A stretch of DNA of 54,293 bases from Gammaproteobacteria bacterium (GCA_022360445.1 JAKSCV010000089.1:1-54293), one strand, 5' to 3'. Shown: positions 1-10,563, counted from the stretch's first letter. Notes: generated from the sequence alone by a model not told the origin. Numbers and translations are program-made.

Positions 1-788
1 CCGACACTGACGCCGCGCTGGAATGTGTTAAACAATTTTCCGAAACGGCCTGCGTCATCGTCAAACATGCTAACCCCTGTGGTGTCGCAACAGGAGAGTC
101 ATTACTTTCAGCGTACGAGCGCGCCTACACCACGGATAGCGAATCGGCGTTTGGGGGCATCATTGCCTTTAACCGCACACTGGATGCAAAAACGCTTCAA
201 GCCATTGTCGACAGGCAGTTTGTTGAAGTCATTATTGCACCTGCGGTCGAAAATGAGGCCATTGATGTGGCCGCACAAAAAAAGAATTTGCGCCTGCTAA
301 GCTGCGGACAATGCAGCGAACCTGTGCCACGTTTCGATTATAAAAAAGTCACCGGTGGTCTCTTGATCCAGGACGCAGACCTGGCACTCTACAAGGATTT
401 GGAAGTCATCACTGATCGCCCCCCCTCAGCCCAGGAGATGGAAGACTTGTTATTCAGCTGGCGTGTCGCCAAGTACGTGAAATCCAATGCGATTGTTTAT
501 GCTAAAAACAGTATGACCATTGGCGTCGGTGCAGGCCAGATGAGCCGGGTTAACTCCGCCCGTATTGCAGCCATAAAAGCCAAGCAGGCTGGCCTGGAAG
601 TCAATGGTGCGGTCATGGCGTCAGATGCCTTTTTTCCCTTCAGGGACGGCATCGACAATGCCGCAGAAGCCGGCATCACAGCCGTTATCCAGCCAGGCGG
701 TTCCGTTCGCGACAAGGAAGTGATCGCCGCTGCAAATGAGCACGGATTAGCCATGATCCTAACCGGCATGCGCCACTTCAGGCATTAA
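1..788 (+). CDS. purH: Bifunctional AICAR transformylase/IMP cyclohydrolase, 3' part
   Basis: This is the C-terminal half of PurH, which performs the last two steps of de novo IMP synthesis; the window starts inside the gene, so the cyclohydrolase domain is missing. The reading frame is open from base 3. It contains the transformylase signature KHANPCGVA, whose Lys-His pair lies in the folate-dependent active site, followed by [11 protein letters not shown], the NAMTIG-like stretch [15 protein letters not shown], and the family ending [10 protein letters not shown]...QPGGS.RD...[18 protein letters not shown]. The gene stops 3 bases before the end of the convergent short-chain dehydrogenase gene. 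purD usually follows purH in gammaproteobacteria, but here it does not. Confidence 0.96.
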   Translation, partial: DTDAALECVKQFSETACVIVKHANPCGVATGESLLSAYERAYTTDSESAFGGIIAFNRTLDAKTLQAIVDRQFVEVIIAPAVENEAIDVAAQKKNLRLLSCGQCSEPVPRFDYKKVTGGLLIQDADLALYKDLEVITDRPPSAQEMEDLLFSWRVAKYVKSNAIVYAKNSMTIGVGAGQMSRVNSARIAAIKAKQAGLEVNGAVMASDAFFPFRDGIDNAAEAGITAVIQPGGSVRDKEVIAAANEHGLAMILTGMRHFRH

Positions 789-791
789 CAA

Positions 792-1574
792 CTAATAGGC
801 AAACGCTCTTGCGCTAGCCCCGCCATCAATTGTGACCACCGTGCCACTGATATAGCCAGCACGGGGGGAAACAAGAAACGCCGCCAGCTCAGCAACCTCC
901 TCGGGCTTAGCAGCACGGGCAAAGGGCAAGTGTTGCAACAGCTCCCGCCAGCGTGAAGCATCACCCAACTGCGTTTGAGCACGCGCTTCCATGATCGTGA
1001 TCATTCTGTCTGTCGCCACTAAGCCCGGATTAATACCCACAACCCGAACCCCCTCATCCGGTGCCTTGGCACCCAATGCCTTGGTAAAGGCCATCAACCC
1101 GGCGTTGCCCATACTCCCTGCAATATAACCCGCATCTGGGCGCTCTCCAGCCAGGCCGATAATATTCACGATGACCCCCGATTGTCGGGATATCATGGTT
1201 CGGTAAATCGATCGGGTGAGATTGATATACCCAAACACCTTTAAATCCCATGCTTCCCGCCAATGGGTGTCCTCAATATCTAATATACTGCCCGCTGGTA
1301 TTGCGCCGGCATTATTCACGAGGATATCCACACCATGACAGGACGAGACCAATGTCTCCCGGTTTTCAGGTACGGACAAATCTGCAGCAAACACTCCCAC
1401 CTTCACGTCGTATTTTGACTCCAGGACCTCTTTCACGTGTTGAAGATTCGATTCACTCCGAGCTGCCAATGTCATGTTGCAACCTTCAGAAGCCAGCAAC
1501 TCAGCAATTGCTCGACCAATGCCCCGCGAAGCTCCCGTGATCAGGGCATGCTTGCCCCGCAATTGAAGATCCAT
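792..1574 (-). CDS. Atypical short-chain dehydrogenase/reductase (SDR) family protein
   Basis: This is a 260-residue Rossmann-fold SDR. The dinucleotide-binding motif TGASRGIG is at residues 13-20, the structural NNAG motif at 87-90, and the family ending SGTVVTIDGG is present. The canonical catalytic YxxxK is absent: the equivalent stretch reads GYIAGSMGNAGLMAFTKALG (150-167), where the usual Lys aligns with Asn157 and the usual Tyr with Gly153. The sequence resembles the SDR group that NCBI models as PRK06125, which I recall sharing this YxxGSxGNA variant. The substrate is unknown. Its start codon overlaps the stop of rarA by one base (TAATG), so translation is probably coupled. NAD(P) binding is likely; ordinary SDR chemistry is doubtful. 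Confidence 0.88.
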   Translation of the reverse strand: MDLQLRGKHALITGASRGIGRAIAELLASEGCNMTLAARSESNLQHVKEVLESKYDVKVGVFAADLSVPENRETLVSSCHGVDILVNNAGAIPAGSILDIEDTHWREAWDLKVFGYINLTRSIYRTMISRQSGVIVNIIGLAGERPDAGYIAGSMGNAGLMAFTKALGAKAPDEGVRVVGINPGLVATDRMITIMEARAQTQLGDASRWRELLQHLPFARAAKPEEVAELAAFLVSPRAGYISGTVVTIDGGASARAFAY

Positions 1575-2902
1575 TACTTCCCCCTGGTTGTTTTACGCAA
1601 ACGATCAAGTTTTTGTTTTATTTTTATCTCCAGCCCACGATCAACCGGCTGGTAAAAAATCGACTCCCCGATAGTGTCAGGAAAATAGGTTTGCCCGATG
1701 GATTCCGCATTTTGCTCATCATGTGCATAACGATAATCCTCACCATACCCTTGATGCTTCATAAATTGCGTCGGAGCATTGCGTAAATGCAAAGGAACTT
1801 CCGCGTTACCGTACCGCGTCACAGCTTCTTTCGCGGCATTAAAAGCAGTATAAGTCGCATTGCTTTTTGCGGCGCAAGACAAGTAAATAATCGCTTGGGC
1901 GATCGTCAGCTCACCTTCCGGGCTGCCCAGCCGTTCGTATACCTGCCAGGCCTGCAAAGCCAGCTGTAACGCACGAGGATCCGCATTGCCAATATCTTCA
2001 GAGGCCATTCGAACAACGCGCCGGGCAATGTACAAAGGGTCACAGCCGCCATCGAGCATACGGCAATACCAATAGAGCGCGGCATCCGGGTTAGAGCCCC
2101 GAACAGATTTGTGCAAAGCGGAGATCTGCTCATAAAAAATATCACCACTTTTATCAAACTGGCGCAGGCTTTCCCGTGTGACTTCTGCCACCACTTCATC
2201 GGTAATCACACGCACTGAGTCTTCGGTAACAACCAGATCTGCCGCTAATTCGAGCAACAACAACCCGCGCCTGGCGTCACCACCAGCCGCCTGTACCAGC
2301 TGGTCTTGTAACTCAGGTGCAATCTGTATGTCCCATTGACCGAGCCCGGCCACTTTGTCGTTCAGCGCCCGGTCGATGATGGCGCGAATGGCCTTAGAGT
2401 CTAGCTGCTTGAGCACATAAACTCGTACGCGTGAAAGCAAGGCATTATTGAGGGCAAACGAGGGATTTTCGGTTGTTGCACCAATAAAATAAACAACGCC
2501 CTCTTCAATGTGGGGTAAAAAGGAATCTTGTTGGGATTTATTGAACCGGTGCACTTCATCGACAAATAAAACGGTCCGGCGCCCTTCGGACTGACGGATG
2601 GCTTTTGCATGGTCAATGGCAGCACGAATATCCTTAACGCCAGCCAACACAGCCGAAAGCGAAATGAATTCAGCATCACACTGAGCAGCAATGATACGCG
2701 CCAACGTGGTTTTACCGGTTCCCGGTGGCCCCCAAAATACCATGGAATGTAAATGGTTACGTTCAATCGCTTGCCGCAGGGAGCTCTGGGGACCTAATAC
2801 GTGAGACTGGCCATAGAAGTCGGATAAATTTTGGGGCCGCATCCGGTCCGACAAAGGTCGGTGATCCTGTTTTTCCTCACATTCCACCGGCGGCTTCATC
2901 AC
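1574..2902 (-). CDS. rarA: Replication-associated recombination protein A (AAA+ ATPase)
   Basis: RarA (MgsA) is a AAA+ ATPase related to clamp loaders and to eukaryotic WRNIP1, and acts at stalled replication forks. The 442-residue protein has Walker A GPPGTGKT (58-65), Walker B LFVDEVHRF (about 113-121) with the family's FNKSQQD continuation, and sensor stretch IGATTENPSF. The C-terminal MgsA-type tetramerisation region includes DGGCDPLYIARRVVRMASEDIGNADP and ends near YFPD. The length is normal for the family. It lies 25 bases downstream of gatB on the same strand and is probably cotranscribed with the gat genes. In many gammaproteobacteria rarA instead follows lolA. Confidence 0.95.
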   Translation of the reverse strand: MMKPPVECEEKQDHRPLSDRMRPQNLSDFYGQSHVLGPQSSLRQAIERNHLHSMVFWGPPGTGKTTLARIIAAQCDAEFISLSAVLAGVKDIRAAIDHAKAIRQSEGRRTVLFVDEVHRFNKSQQDSFLPHIEEGVVYFIGATTENPSFALNNALLSRVRVYVLKQLDSKAIRAIIDRALNDKVAGLGQWDIQIAPELQDQLVQAAGGDARRGLLLLELAADLVVTEDSVRVITDEVVAEVTRESLRQFDKSGDIFYEQISALHKSVRGSNPDAALYWYCRMLDGGCDPLYIARRVVRMASEDIGNADPRALQLALQAWQVYERLGSPEGELTIAQAIIYLSCAAKSNATYTAFNAAKEAVTRYGNAEVPLHLRNAPTQFMKHQGYGEDYRYAHDEQNAESIGQTYFPDTIGESIFYQPVDRGLEIKIKQKLDRLRKTTRGK

Positions 2903-2927
2903 ACTCGTTTCCCCATGCTGGGTTCGG

Positions 2928-4388
2928 TTATTCTTTTAATTTGGCATTGAGCAAAGCATTAATCTGCTGGGGATTAGCTTTGCCTTTTGACGCTTTCATG
3001 ACTTGCCCGACAAAAAAACCCATGACTTTCGCTTTACCTGCCTTGAACTGCTCGACCTGCTCTGGGTTAGCCGCAATCACCTCATCAACCATCGCTTCAA
3101 TGGCGCCTTCATCGGTTATCTGTTTGAGCCCCTGAGCTTCAATGATTTCATCTGGCGACTCCCCACTCTGCCACATAACATCAAACACCTGTTTGGCAAT
3201 TTTCCCAGAAATAGTGTTGTCTGCAATACGCCTGACGAGTTCGCCCAACTGAATTGCAGCGACGGGTGATTCACCCAGTGATTTATCTTCTTTATTCAGC
3301 CGGCCTGTGAGTTCGGTGGTCAACCAGTTGCTGACCAGTTTGGCCTGCCCGCCACTGGTCTTTACGGCACTCTCAAAGTAATCAGCCATTTCCCGGCTCG
3401 CTGTCAGCAGATCTGCATCCGTTTCCTGCAGGGCGTAATCAGCCATGAACCGTTGACGTTTAGCGTCGGGTAGTTCCGGCAATGTTGTCTGAATTTGCGC
3501 AATGAAGGCATCATCCAACTCAACCGGAAGCAGGTCCGGATCAGGGAAATAGCGGTAGTCGTTTGCTTCCTCTTTCGTCCGCATGGAACGGGTTTCATCG
3601 AGATCCGCATCATACAAGCGGGTTTCCTGTACGACTTTACCACCCGCTTCCAGCACATCAATCTGCCGCTCAACTTCGAAGTTAATAGCGCGTTCAAGAA
3701 ACCGGAAAGAATTGACATTTTTGATCTCGGTACGCGTGCCCAACGCATCCTCACCCCGCAAACGAACCGAGACGTTGGCATCCACGCGAAAGGATCCCTC
3801 TTGCATATTGCCATCGCAGATCTGTAAGTATTGGACTAAGGAATGAATTTTGCGGGCATAGGCGACCGCCTCTTTGGCCGAGCGCATATCCGGTTCTGAA
3901 ACAATTTCCAACAAAGGGGTTCCAGCGCGATTGAGGTCAATACCCGTCATGCCATGGAAGTCTTCATGGAGTGACTTGCCAGCATCTTCCTCAAGGTGGG
4001 CCCGTGTGATTGCAATGCGCTTAGGTTCCGCGACATCAACCCGAATATCAATGCTGCCTTTCCCGACAATCGGTAACTCAAACTGACTGATTTGATAGCC
4101 TTTAGGCAAATCCGGATAAAAGTAATTCTTACGGGCAAAAATAGAACGCATGCCAATTTCTGCATTCACGGCCAGGCCAAACTTAACGGCCATCTTCACC
4201 GCTTCCTGGTTCAAAACCGGTAAAACGCCCGGCAAGCCTAAGTCGACGGCACAGGCTTGTGTGTTTGGCTCGGCACCAAATGCGGTGGATGCGCCTGAAA
4301 AGATTTTGCTATTAGTGGCCAGCTGTGTATGAATTTCCAGCCCGATGACTGTTTCCCACTGCATAAATGATTGCTCTCCGTCACTCAT
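2928..4388 (-). CDS. gatB: Asp-tRNA(Asn)/Glu-tRNA(Gln) amidotransferase subunit B
   Basis: GatB is the kinase and tRNA-binding subunit of GatCAB, which converts mischarged Glu-tRNA(Gln) and/or Asp-tRNA(Asn) into the correct aminoacyl-tRNA. The 486-residue protein opens with the family signature [13 protein letters not shown] and keeps LPGVLPVLN, the [10 protein letters not shown] stretch, [20 protein letters not shown], and the YRYFPDPDL signature. The C-terminal helical tail (GatB/YqeY domain, about residues 330-486) binds the tRNA elbow. The listed ATG overlaps the end of gatA by 8 bases; an internal ATG at residue 9 (MQWETVIG) is an alternative start. Confidence 0.97.
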   Translation of the reverse strand: MSDGEQSFMQWETVIGLEIHTQLATNSKIFSGASTAFGAEPNTQACAVDLGLPGVLPVLNQEAVKMAVKFGLAVNAEIGMRSIFARKNYFYPDLPKGYQISQFELPIVGKGSIDIRVDVAEPKRIAITRAHLEEDAGKSLHEDFHGMTGIDLNRAGTPLLEIVSEPDMRSAKEAVAYARKIHSLVQYLQICDGNMQEGSFRVDANVSVRLRGEDALGTRTEIKNVNSFRFLERAINFEVERQIDVLEAGGKVVQETRLYDADLDETRSMRTKEEANDYRYFPDPDLLPVELDDAFIAQIQTTLPELPDAKRQRFMADYALQETDADLLTASREMADYFESAVKTSGGQAKLVSNWLTTELTGRLNKEDKSLGESPVAAIQLGELVRRIADNTISGKIAKQVFDVMWQSGESPDEIIEAQGLKQITDEGAIEAMVDEVIAANPEQVEQFKAGKAKVMGFFVGQVMKASKGKANPQQINALLNAKLKE

Positions 4389-5838
4389 AATCGGCTGGCA
4401 TTCGCTTATGCCAATCCGTCACTTGCTGGTATTTGTGCGCGATATTTAACAAACGGGACTCCATGAATGCCGGCGCTATCATTTGTAAGCCAATAGGGAG
4501 CCCATCGGCAAACCCGCAGGGTACGGATATACCCGGCAAGCCTGCCAGATTGGCCGAGATGGTGTAGATGTCATTGAGATACATGGAAACCGGGTCTTTG
4601 GATTTTGCGCCCAACTTAAACGCTGGCTCAGGTGTGGTCGGCCCCATGATTAAATCGACCTGATCAAAGGCTTTTTTGAAGTCGTCACTGATCAGATGGC
4701 GAATCTGCTGCGCTTTCAAATAATAAGCATCGTAATACCCTGCCGATAAAACATAGGTGCCAATCATGATCCGGCGTTTGACCTCGTTGCCAAAGCCTTC
4801 GCCGCGTGAACGCTTGTACATATCTTCAAGATCAATCGGATTCTCGCACCGGTAACCAAACCGAACACCATCGTAACGCGATAAGTTCGACGAACACTCC
4901 GCCGGTGCCACCACGTAGTAGACAGGGACGGCCAGATGCTGGTTCGGCAGAGAAATTTCTTTAAACTGAACGCCTAATTTACCGAGTTCATCGATAGCGG
5001 TATCAAGCGATTGCGCAACATTGGCATGAATCCCTTCTTGAAAATATTCAACGGGCAAACCTATTGTCATGCCTGCCAGCGACTGTTCTAATGCAGCGGT
5101 AAAGTCCTCAGGCGTATTATCAATACTGGTTGAGTCCCGCTCATCAAAACCAGCCATAACATTCAATAGTCGTGCACAATCTTCTGCTGTCTGAGCCATT
5201 GGCCCAGCCTGATCCAGGCTAGAGGCAAAAGCGATCATTCCATACCGGGAAACCCTACCATACGTTGGCTTAAGCCCGGTAATGCCACACAAGGCTGCGG
5301 GTTGCCGGATTGATCCACCGGTATCTGTACCAGTCGCAACGGGGGTGAGCCGAGCACTCACGGCCGCAGCTGAACCTCCAGAAGACCCACCTGGCACACA
5401 GGTATTATCCCAAGGGTTTTTAACAGCACCATACCAGCTGGTTTCATTGGACGAGCCCATCGCAAATTCGTCCATATTGGTTTTTCCCAACATGACAGCG
5501 CCTGCTGTTTTAAAACGAGCCACCACACTGGCATCGTATGGTGAAATAAAATTGTCCAGCATACGAGAGCCACACGACGTCTTTACCCCTTCCGTACAAA
5601 AAATATCTTTGTGCGCAAGCGGCAAGCCAAGTAGAGGCCCTGTCTGGCCTTGAGTAAGCCGGGCATCAGCGACTTTGGCCGCCTGTTCAGCCCCCTCACG
5701 GTCCACACTGATAAACGCATTCAATGTCGTGTTTGAGGCTTCAATACGGTCCAGAAAAAGTCGGGTTAGCTCCAAGCTACTGATCTGCCCTTTTTGTAAT
5801 TCTGCCGCGAGTTCTGACAAAGTTTTACGGTACATCAA
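4381..5838 (-). CDS. gatA: Asp-tRNA(Asn)/Glu-tRNA(Gln) amidotransferase subunit A
   Basis: GatA is the amidase subunit that releases ammonia from Gln or Asn for the transamidation carried out with GatB. The 485-residue protein has the amidase signature: Lys77 in AHKDIF, cis-Ser152 in [10 protein letters not shown], and nucleophile Ser176 in [11 protein letters not shown]. These are offset by two from the well-studied Staphylococcus enzyme. The [12 protein letters not shown] stretch of the family is also present. The N-terminus could begin at Met1 or Met2. The gene overlaps gatB by 8 bases. It is separated from gatC by the DUF2780 gene and a structured spacer, which is unusual because gatC, gatA and gatB normally adjoin. 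Confidence 0.97.
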   Translation of the reverse strand: MMYRKTLSELAAELQKGQISSLELTRLFLDRIEASNTTLNAFISVDREGAEQAAKVADARLTQGQTGPLLGLPLAHKDIFCTEGVKTSCGSRMLDNFISPYDASVVARFKTAGAVMLGKTNMDEFAMGSSNETSWYGAVKNPWDNTCVPGGSSGGSAAAVSARLTPVATGTDTGGSIRQPAALCGITGLKPTYGRVSRYGMIAFASSLDQAGPMAQTAEDCARLLNVMAGFDERDSTSIDNTPEDFTAALEQSLAGMTIGLPVEYFQEGIHANVAQSLDTAIDELGKLGVQFKEISLPNQHLAVPVYYVVAPAECSSNLSRYDGVRFGYRCENPIDLEDMYKRSRGEGFGNEVKRRIMIGTYVLSAGYYDAYYLKAQQIRHLISDDFKKAFDQVDLIMGPTTPEPAFKLGAKSKDPVSMYLNDIYTISANLAGLPGISVPCGFADGLPIGLQMIAPAFMESRLLNIAHKYQQVTDWHKRMPADYE

Positions 5839-5858
5839 ACATTCCTAACTGTTCACTT

Positions 5859-5938
5859 TTGAAGGCCTGTCCCGATTTAGATGCATTGAATATGAGTGCA
5901 TCCATTCTTTTGAGGAAAACCATCAGAAAGGCCTTCAA
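5859..5938. repeat. Nested inverted repeats between gatA and the DUF2780 gene
   Basis: A perfect 10-bp inverted repeat, TTGAAGGCCT (5859-5868) and AGGCCTTCAA (5929-5938), encloses a second perfect 6-bp repeat, GATGCA (5880-5885) and TGCATC (5897-5902). It lies in the 116-base spacer upstream of gatA on the transcribed minus strand. As RNA it could fold into a long imperfect stem with an inner hairpin. There is no T-run, so it is not a standard terminator. It may be an RNA processing or stability element, or a small palindromic repeat inserted with its neighbour. Confidence 0.6.
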
Positions 5939-5954
5939 CAGCATTTCAACCTTT

Positions 5955-6437
5955 CTATTGAAGTGCTCCACTGAGCAATTGCATAACTTTTGCTCCACCT
6001 TCAAGCCGCGCATACTGCAGAATAATAGGGATAAACTTTGTCACCATATCTGCATCCAACCCCAGAGATGAAAAAGCACCACCGAGCGCCGAGACAACAC
6101 CCAACGTCGTGGTTCCTTTGCTGCCCCCCAGAGCACTGCCCATGCTACCCAGCGCACCACCCAAGCTGCCTTTTTCACTGGATGCTTCCGGTTTTGAGCC
6201 AATCAGGCCGGAAACAATGGGTAAAGCATTCGAAACCGTGCCGAAATCATCCACACTGAGTTGCCCTTTGGCGTAATCAAAAATAGCACCTGCCCCGCCC
6301 TTGGCCTGCGCCTCGGTGACACCCAGCTTACCGCTTAGCATGCCAACGAGATCATTCCCACCGGCATGAGCCTGGGTGAACATTGACAAAGCTATCAAAA
6401 GTACACTGGTTGTCAGAAAAGAGAACTGTTTTTTCAT
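5955..6437 (-). CDS. DUF2780 family secreted protein
   Basis: This 160-residue protein has a cleavable signal peptide of about 25 residues (MKKQ, hydrophobic core, then TQAHAGG), so it is probably periplasmic or surface exposed. The mature part fits DUF2780: LGVTEAQAKGGAGAIFDYAKGQLS near its start, a Gly/Ser-rich central linker (SLGGALGSMGSALGGS), and a C-terminal helical part ending KFIPIILQYARLEGGAKVMQLLSGAL. The biochemical role of the family is not known. It sits between gatC (38 bases upstream) and gatA on the same strand, where no tRNA-related function is expected. Confidence 0.85.
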   Translation of the reverse strand: MKKQFSFLTTSVLLIALSMFTQAHAGGNDLVGMLSGKLGVTEAQAKGGAGAIFDYAKGQLSVDDFGTVSNALPIVSGLIGSKPEASSEKGSLGGALGSMGSALGGSKGTTTLGVVSALGGAFSSLGLDADMVTKFIPIILQYARLEGGAKVMQLLSGALQ

Positions 6438-6475
6438 TGCGTTTTTCCTTAACGTTAATGGGTCAAGCGGTTATT

Positions 6476-6763
6476 TTAATCGATAACTTTTGGCACCAGG
6501 TACAACCCGTCCTCCGTCGCTGGCGCCTGATGCTGAAATTTCTCCCGTTGGTCGGTTTCCGTGACGACATCGGGCCGGAGCCGTTGAGTCGCATGATGAG
6601 GATGAGCCATCGGGACAACATCTGTTGTGTCAATAGAGCGCATGACTTCGACAAAATCAAGAATTGTCGACAGCTCTTCCGTATAGTGGCCTCGCTCTTC
6701 ATCCGTCATTGATAACCGTGCAAGATGCGCAATCGACCGAACATTGTCCTCGTTTAATGCCAT
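6476..6763 (-). CDS. gatC: Asp-tRNA(Asn)/Glu-tRNA(Gln) amidotransferase subunit C
   Basis: GatC is the small subunit that wraps around the GatA/GatB interface and stabilises it. The 95-residue protein shows the family pattern: N-terminal VRSIAHLARLSMTDEE, the STILDFVEVMRSIDTTDVVPMAHPH core, RLRPDVVTETD, and the ending APATEDGLYLVPKVID. It is preceded by a strong ribosome binding site (AAGGGAG, 6-8 bases before the ATG). It is the first gene of the minus-strand run and is divergent from mreB across 151 bases. Confidence 0.95.
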   Translation of the reverse strand: MALNEDNVRSIAHLARLSMTDEERGHYTEELSTILDFVEVMRSIDTTDVVPMAHPHHATQRLRPDVVTETDQREKFQHQAPATEDGLYLVPKVID

Positions 6764-6839
6764 AGCCGCTCCCTTTTTGATTTTCGCTTATAAAAAGCGC
6801 AGACTAGCATAGTTTGGCCCAGTACGGGATGGATGCTCG

Positions 6840-7961
<1,122 letters not shown>

Positions 7962-7990
7962 TCCCGTCTAGCCAGTAAGCTACTGTCCCC

Positions 7991-8881
7991 ATGGAGTCTC
8001 TCTTTCAGCGTAGTGCCGGTTACAACCTTAAGCTCGCCTTTTTGTGCATCCTATCTATCACGCTGATGACTGTTGACCACCGCTTCAATCATCTTCGGTT
8101 TATTCGCTCCTTATTACGCGACGCCATTTATCCCATTGAATACCTAGTGAATGTTCCATCTACTGTAATGGACACGATCGCAGAAAATGCAAAAACACAA
8201 ACCATGCTGCGCCATCAGGTTGAACGCCTCCAAAGTGAAAACCAAACATTCAAAGTCCAACAACAGCGCATGGACATGCTGATTGCCGAAAATAAGCGCC
8301 TCAGGCAACTCCTCGGTTCTGCAGAAAGACTACAACACCAAGTCTTAATCGCTGAGCTTTTATCGATCGACCTTGACCCCTTCCGCCAGCAGGTGCGTGT
8401 CAACAAAGGGACATCCTCAGGCGTCTACATCGGACAGCCGGTAATTGATGCTTCCGGCATTATGGGTCAAATTACCGAGGTGTCTTCCCTGTCCTCAATG
8501 GCTCTGTTGATCTCCGATCCTAGTCACGCAATTCCCGTAGAACTCGTTCGCAATGGGTTGAGAAGCATCGCAGAAGGAACGGGACAGCCCGACCAGCTGA
8601 GCTTGCTCTACTTGCCTCAAAATGCCGATGTCCGCGTGGGAGACCGCATCATTTCATCAGGATTAGGCGGAATCTTTCCACGAGGCTACCCTGTCGCTGT
8701 GATCCACGACATACAATACCCACCTGCCCAACCATTTGCGACGGTTTATGCCAGACCAACGGCCTTACTCGACCGAAGTCGAGAAGTTTTGTTGATTGCC
8801 GTACAAAAAAAACTATCGGCAACAGAAACAGAATCACCCGAGAAAACGCGCCTTTCTCCGAAGGTAGGTGACGTTGACTAA
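7991..8881 (+). CDS. mreC: Rod shape-determining protein MreC
   Basis: MreC is a bitopic inner-membrane protein whose periplasmic part organises the elongasome (PBP2/RodA, MreD). The 296-residue protein has one N-terminal membrane segment (about residues 13-29), a coiled coil (about 60-110, LRHQVERLQSENQTFKVQQQ), and then the two-barrel MreC domain with VNKGTSSGVYIGQPVID and DRIISSGLGGIFPRGYPVAVI. The charged tail after about 270 is variable in the family. It follows mreB by 29 bases and overlaps mreD. Confidence 0.96.
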   Translation: MESLFQRSAGYNLKLAFLCILSITLMTVDHRFNHLRFIRSLLRDAIYPIEYLVNVPSTVMDTIAENAKTQTMLRHQVERLQSENQTFKVQQQRMDMLIAENKRLRQLLGSAERLQHQVLIAELLSIDLDPFRQQVRVNKGTSSGVYIGQPVIDASGIMGQITEVSSLSSMALLISDPSHAIPVELVRNGLRSIAEGTGQPDQLSLLYLPQNADVRVGDRIISSGLGGIFPRGYPVAVIHDIQYPPAQPFATVYARPTALLDRSREVLLIAVQKKLSATETESPEKTRLSPKVGDVD

Positions 8882-9359
8882 CCTAAGAAATGTTTGGGTA
8901 ATTCCAGGCTCGCTGATTTGCGCCCTAGCTATCACAATGCTCCCATTGCCAGACTGGGCCAGACCTTTCCGCCCGGACTGGGTGACACTGGTTGCCATTT
9001 ATTGGGCCATGGCCACGCCCCGCCTCTTCGGGATGGCATTTGCCTGGATTGTGGGCCTGATTCTTGATGTCAGCCAAGGCACATTGCTGGGACAGCATGC
9101 GCTGGGACTGGTGCTTATTACTTATATCATTACATTACAATATCAACGCATCCGGATCGCCCCACTGGGGCAACAAGCACTGATCGTGACAGCCCTACTG
9201 ATTTTGAAGCAAACGATTGTACTTTGGGCAAACGGCCTAGTTAACCGATTACCTGAGCACCCTCTGATTTTTTATGCACCGTGCTTATTTGGGCTTTTTT
9301 TGTGGCCGTGGATTTTTATCATTCTGCGTGACATTCGCCGCCGGTTCAGCATTACGTGA
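8868..9359 (+). CDS. mreD: Rod shape-determining protein MreD
   Basis: MreD is a polytopic inner-membrane partner of MreC in the elongasome. The 163-residue product is strongly hydrophobic with about five membrane segments. It contains the family pattern PDWARPFRPDWVTLVAIYWAMA near the N-terminus and a GLILDVSQGTLLGQHALGLVLITYI core. The GTG at 8868 overlaps mreC by 14 bases; an in-frame TTG at 8874 lies at better spacing from the AAGG at 8861-8864 and could be the true start. Confidence 0.95.
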   Translation: MTLTNLRNVWVIPGSLICALAITMLPLPDWARPFRPDWVTLVAIYWAMATPRLFGMAFAWIVGLILDVSQGTLLGQHALGLVLITYIITLQYQRIRIAPLGQQALIVTALLILKQTIVLWANGLVNRLPEHPLIFYAPCLFGLFLWPWIFIILRDIRRRFSIT

Positions 9360-9369
9360 GTTTTAGTGT

Positions 9370-10356
9370 ATGACAAACACCTACCAACCGAAGGTCGTAT
9401 TTCTTGATCAGGCATCGTTTGGTGAACGGATCGACTTTAAGGTTTTATCCAGTATTACACCTCGTTTCTCCAGCTTTGAGGAAACAGTAAAAGAAGATGT
9501 ACTGGAACGCTGCAAAGAGGCCCATATTGTGATCACAAACAAAGTCTCCATTGATGGCAAGACCATTGCAGCAGCCAAAAAACTGCAACTGATTTGCGTC
9601 GCAGCCACGGGTACAAACAATGTCGACCACAACGCAGCCTCCGCTCGGAATATTCCAATTTGCAACGTCACACACTACGGCACCCCTTCCATCACGCAGC
9701 ATGTATTTGCTCTGATTCTGGCCTTAACCACCAAACTTTTCGAATACGATACGGCTGTCAAACAAGGCGACTGGGCGCGCAGCACACAGTTTTGTCTCTT
9801 GGAGTATCCGACCTACGAGCTGGCTGGAAAAACGATAGGTATCATTGGTTATGGCGAACTGGGGAAGCGGGTCGCGGCCTTAGCAGAGGCTTTTGAAATG
9901 AATATCCTCATTGCCCCAAGTCATGATCCCACTGCCTCCACGCTCGGGCGAACGTCGCTAAATACGCTATTACAACGCTCGGATGTTGTCACCTTGCACT
10001 GCCCCCTTACAGAGCAAACAAGAAATTTGATCGACCAAGCCGAACTGTCGCTGATGAAACCAAGCGCATTGCTGATCAATGCTGCTCGGGGGGGCATTGT
10101 CAACGAGCAAGCCTTAGCCACAGCCCTAAAGCAAAGAGTGATCGCCGGCGCAGGTGTTGATGTACTTAGCACCGAGCCCCCCAAAGCTGACCATCCACTA
10201 CTGGCTGGGCCAATCCCTAATTTGATTGTGACCCCTCATGTAGCTTGGGCAGCAGACGAATCCCGCCAGAGGATTATCAATCAAACACGGGACAATATCG
10301 TTAGTTTCATGAATGGTCAGCCACGAAACGTTGTCAATTTAGCCAGAACGACCTAA
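9370..10356 (+). CDS. D-2-hydroxyacid dehydrogenase (glycerate dehydrogenase-like)
   Basis: This NAD(P)-dependent D-isomer-specific 2-hydroxyacid dehydrogenase has 328 residues. The nucleotide-binding GxGxxG is G160-Y-G-E-L-G165. The catalytic trio is visible as Arg240 (NAARGGIVNE), Glu269 (STEPP) and His290 (TPHVAWAA). VVTLHCPLTEQTRNLI is the second family signature. It most resembles hydroxypyruvate reductase/glycerate dehydrogenase (HprA-type), suggesting glyoxylate, hydroxypyruvate or a related 2-oxoacid as substrate, but the substrate cannot be fixed from sequence. It follows mreD by 10 bases and may be read through from the mre operon. Confidence 0.9.
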   Translation: MTNTYQPKVVFLDQASFGERIDFKVLSSITPRFSSFEETVKEDVLERCKEAHIVITNKVSIDGKTIAAAKKLQLICVAATGTNNVDHNAASARNIPICNVTHYGTPSITQHVFALILALTTKLFEYDTAVKQGDWARSTQFCLLEYPTYELAGKTIGIIGYGELGKRVAALAEAFEMNILIAPSHDPTASTLGRTSLNTLLQRSDVVTLHCPLTEQTRNLIDQAELSLMKPSALLINAARGGIVNEQALATALKQRVIAGAGVDVLSTEPPKADHPLLAGPIPNLIVTPHVAWAADESRQRIINQTRDNIVSFMNGQPRNVVNLARTT

Positions 10357-10381
10357 GCGGCCAAGCGATATTTAGCGCAAC

Positions 10382-10483
10382 TCACAGCAAAACGACGAAC
10401 ACCATCCAGCAGACAGCAATAGCTACCATCAGCTTAACAAGGATGCGCAGGTAAAGGCGGCGCATGCGGCGGTTCGTTTGCAA
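10382..10483 (-). CDS. Possible 33-residue single-pass membrane protein
   Basis: A short frame begins at a TTG preceded by a good ribosome binding site (AGAGGA, 7-8 bases upstream) and encodes 33 residues. A basic N-terminus (QTNRRMRRLYLR) is followed by one hydrophobic helix (ILVKLMVAIAVCWMVFVVLL). The same frame stays open upstream through an acidic, helix-like stretch (ADCLESAVYDLRYELKATVEE) to the end of the phzF-like gene but has no ATG or GTG there. It may instead be the tail of a decayed longer gene. No homologue is recognised. Confidence 0.3.
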   Translation of the reverse strand: MQTNRRMRRLYLRILVKLMVAIAVCWMVFVVLL

Positions 10484-10563
10484 CGAAACTTCCTCTACAG
10501 TTGCCTTGAGTTCGTAACGTAAGTCGTAAACGGCACTTTCAAGACAGTCAGCATAATGTGACC

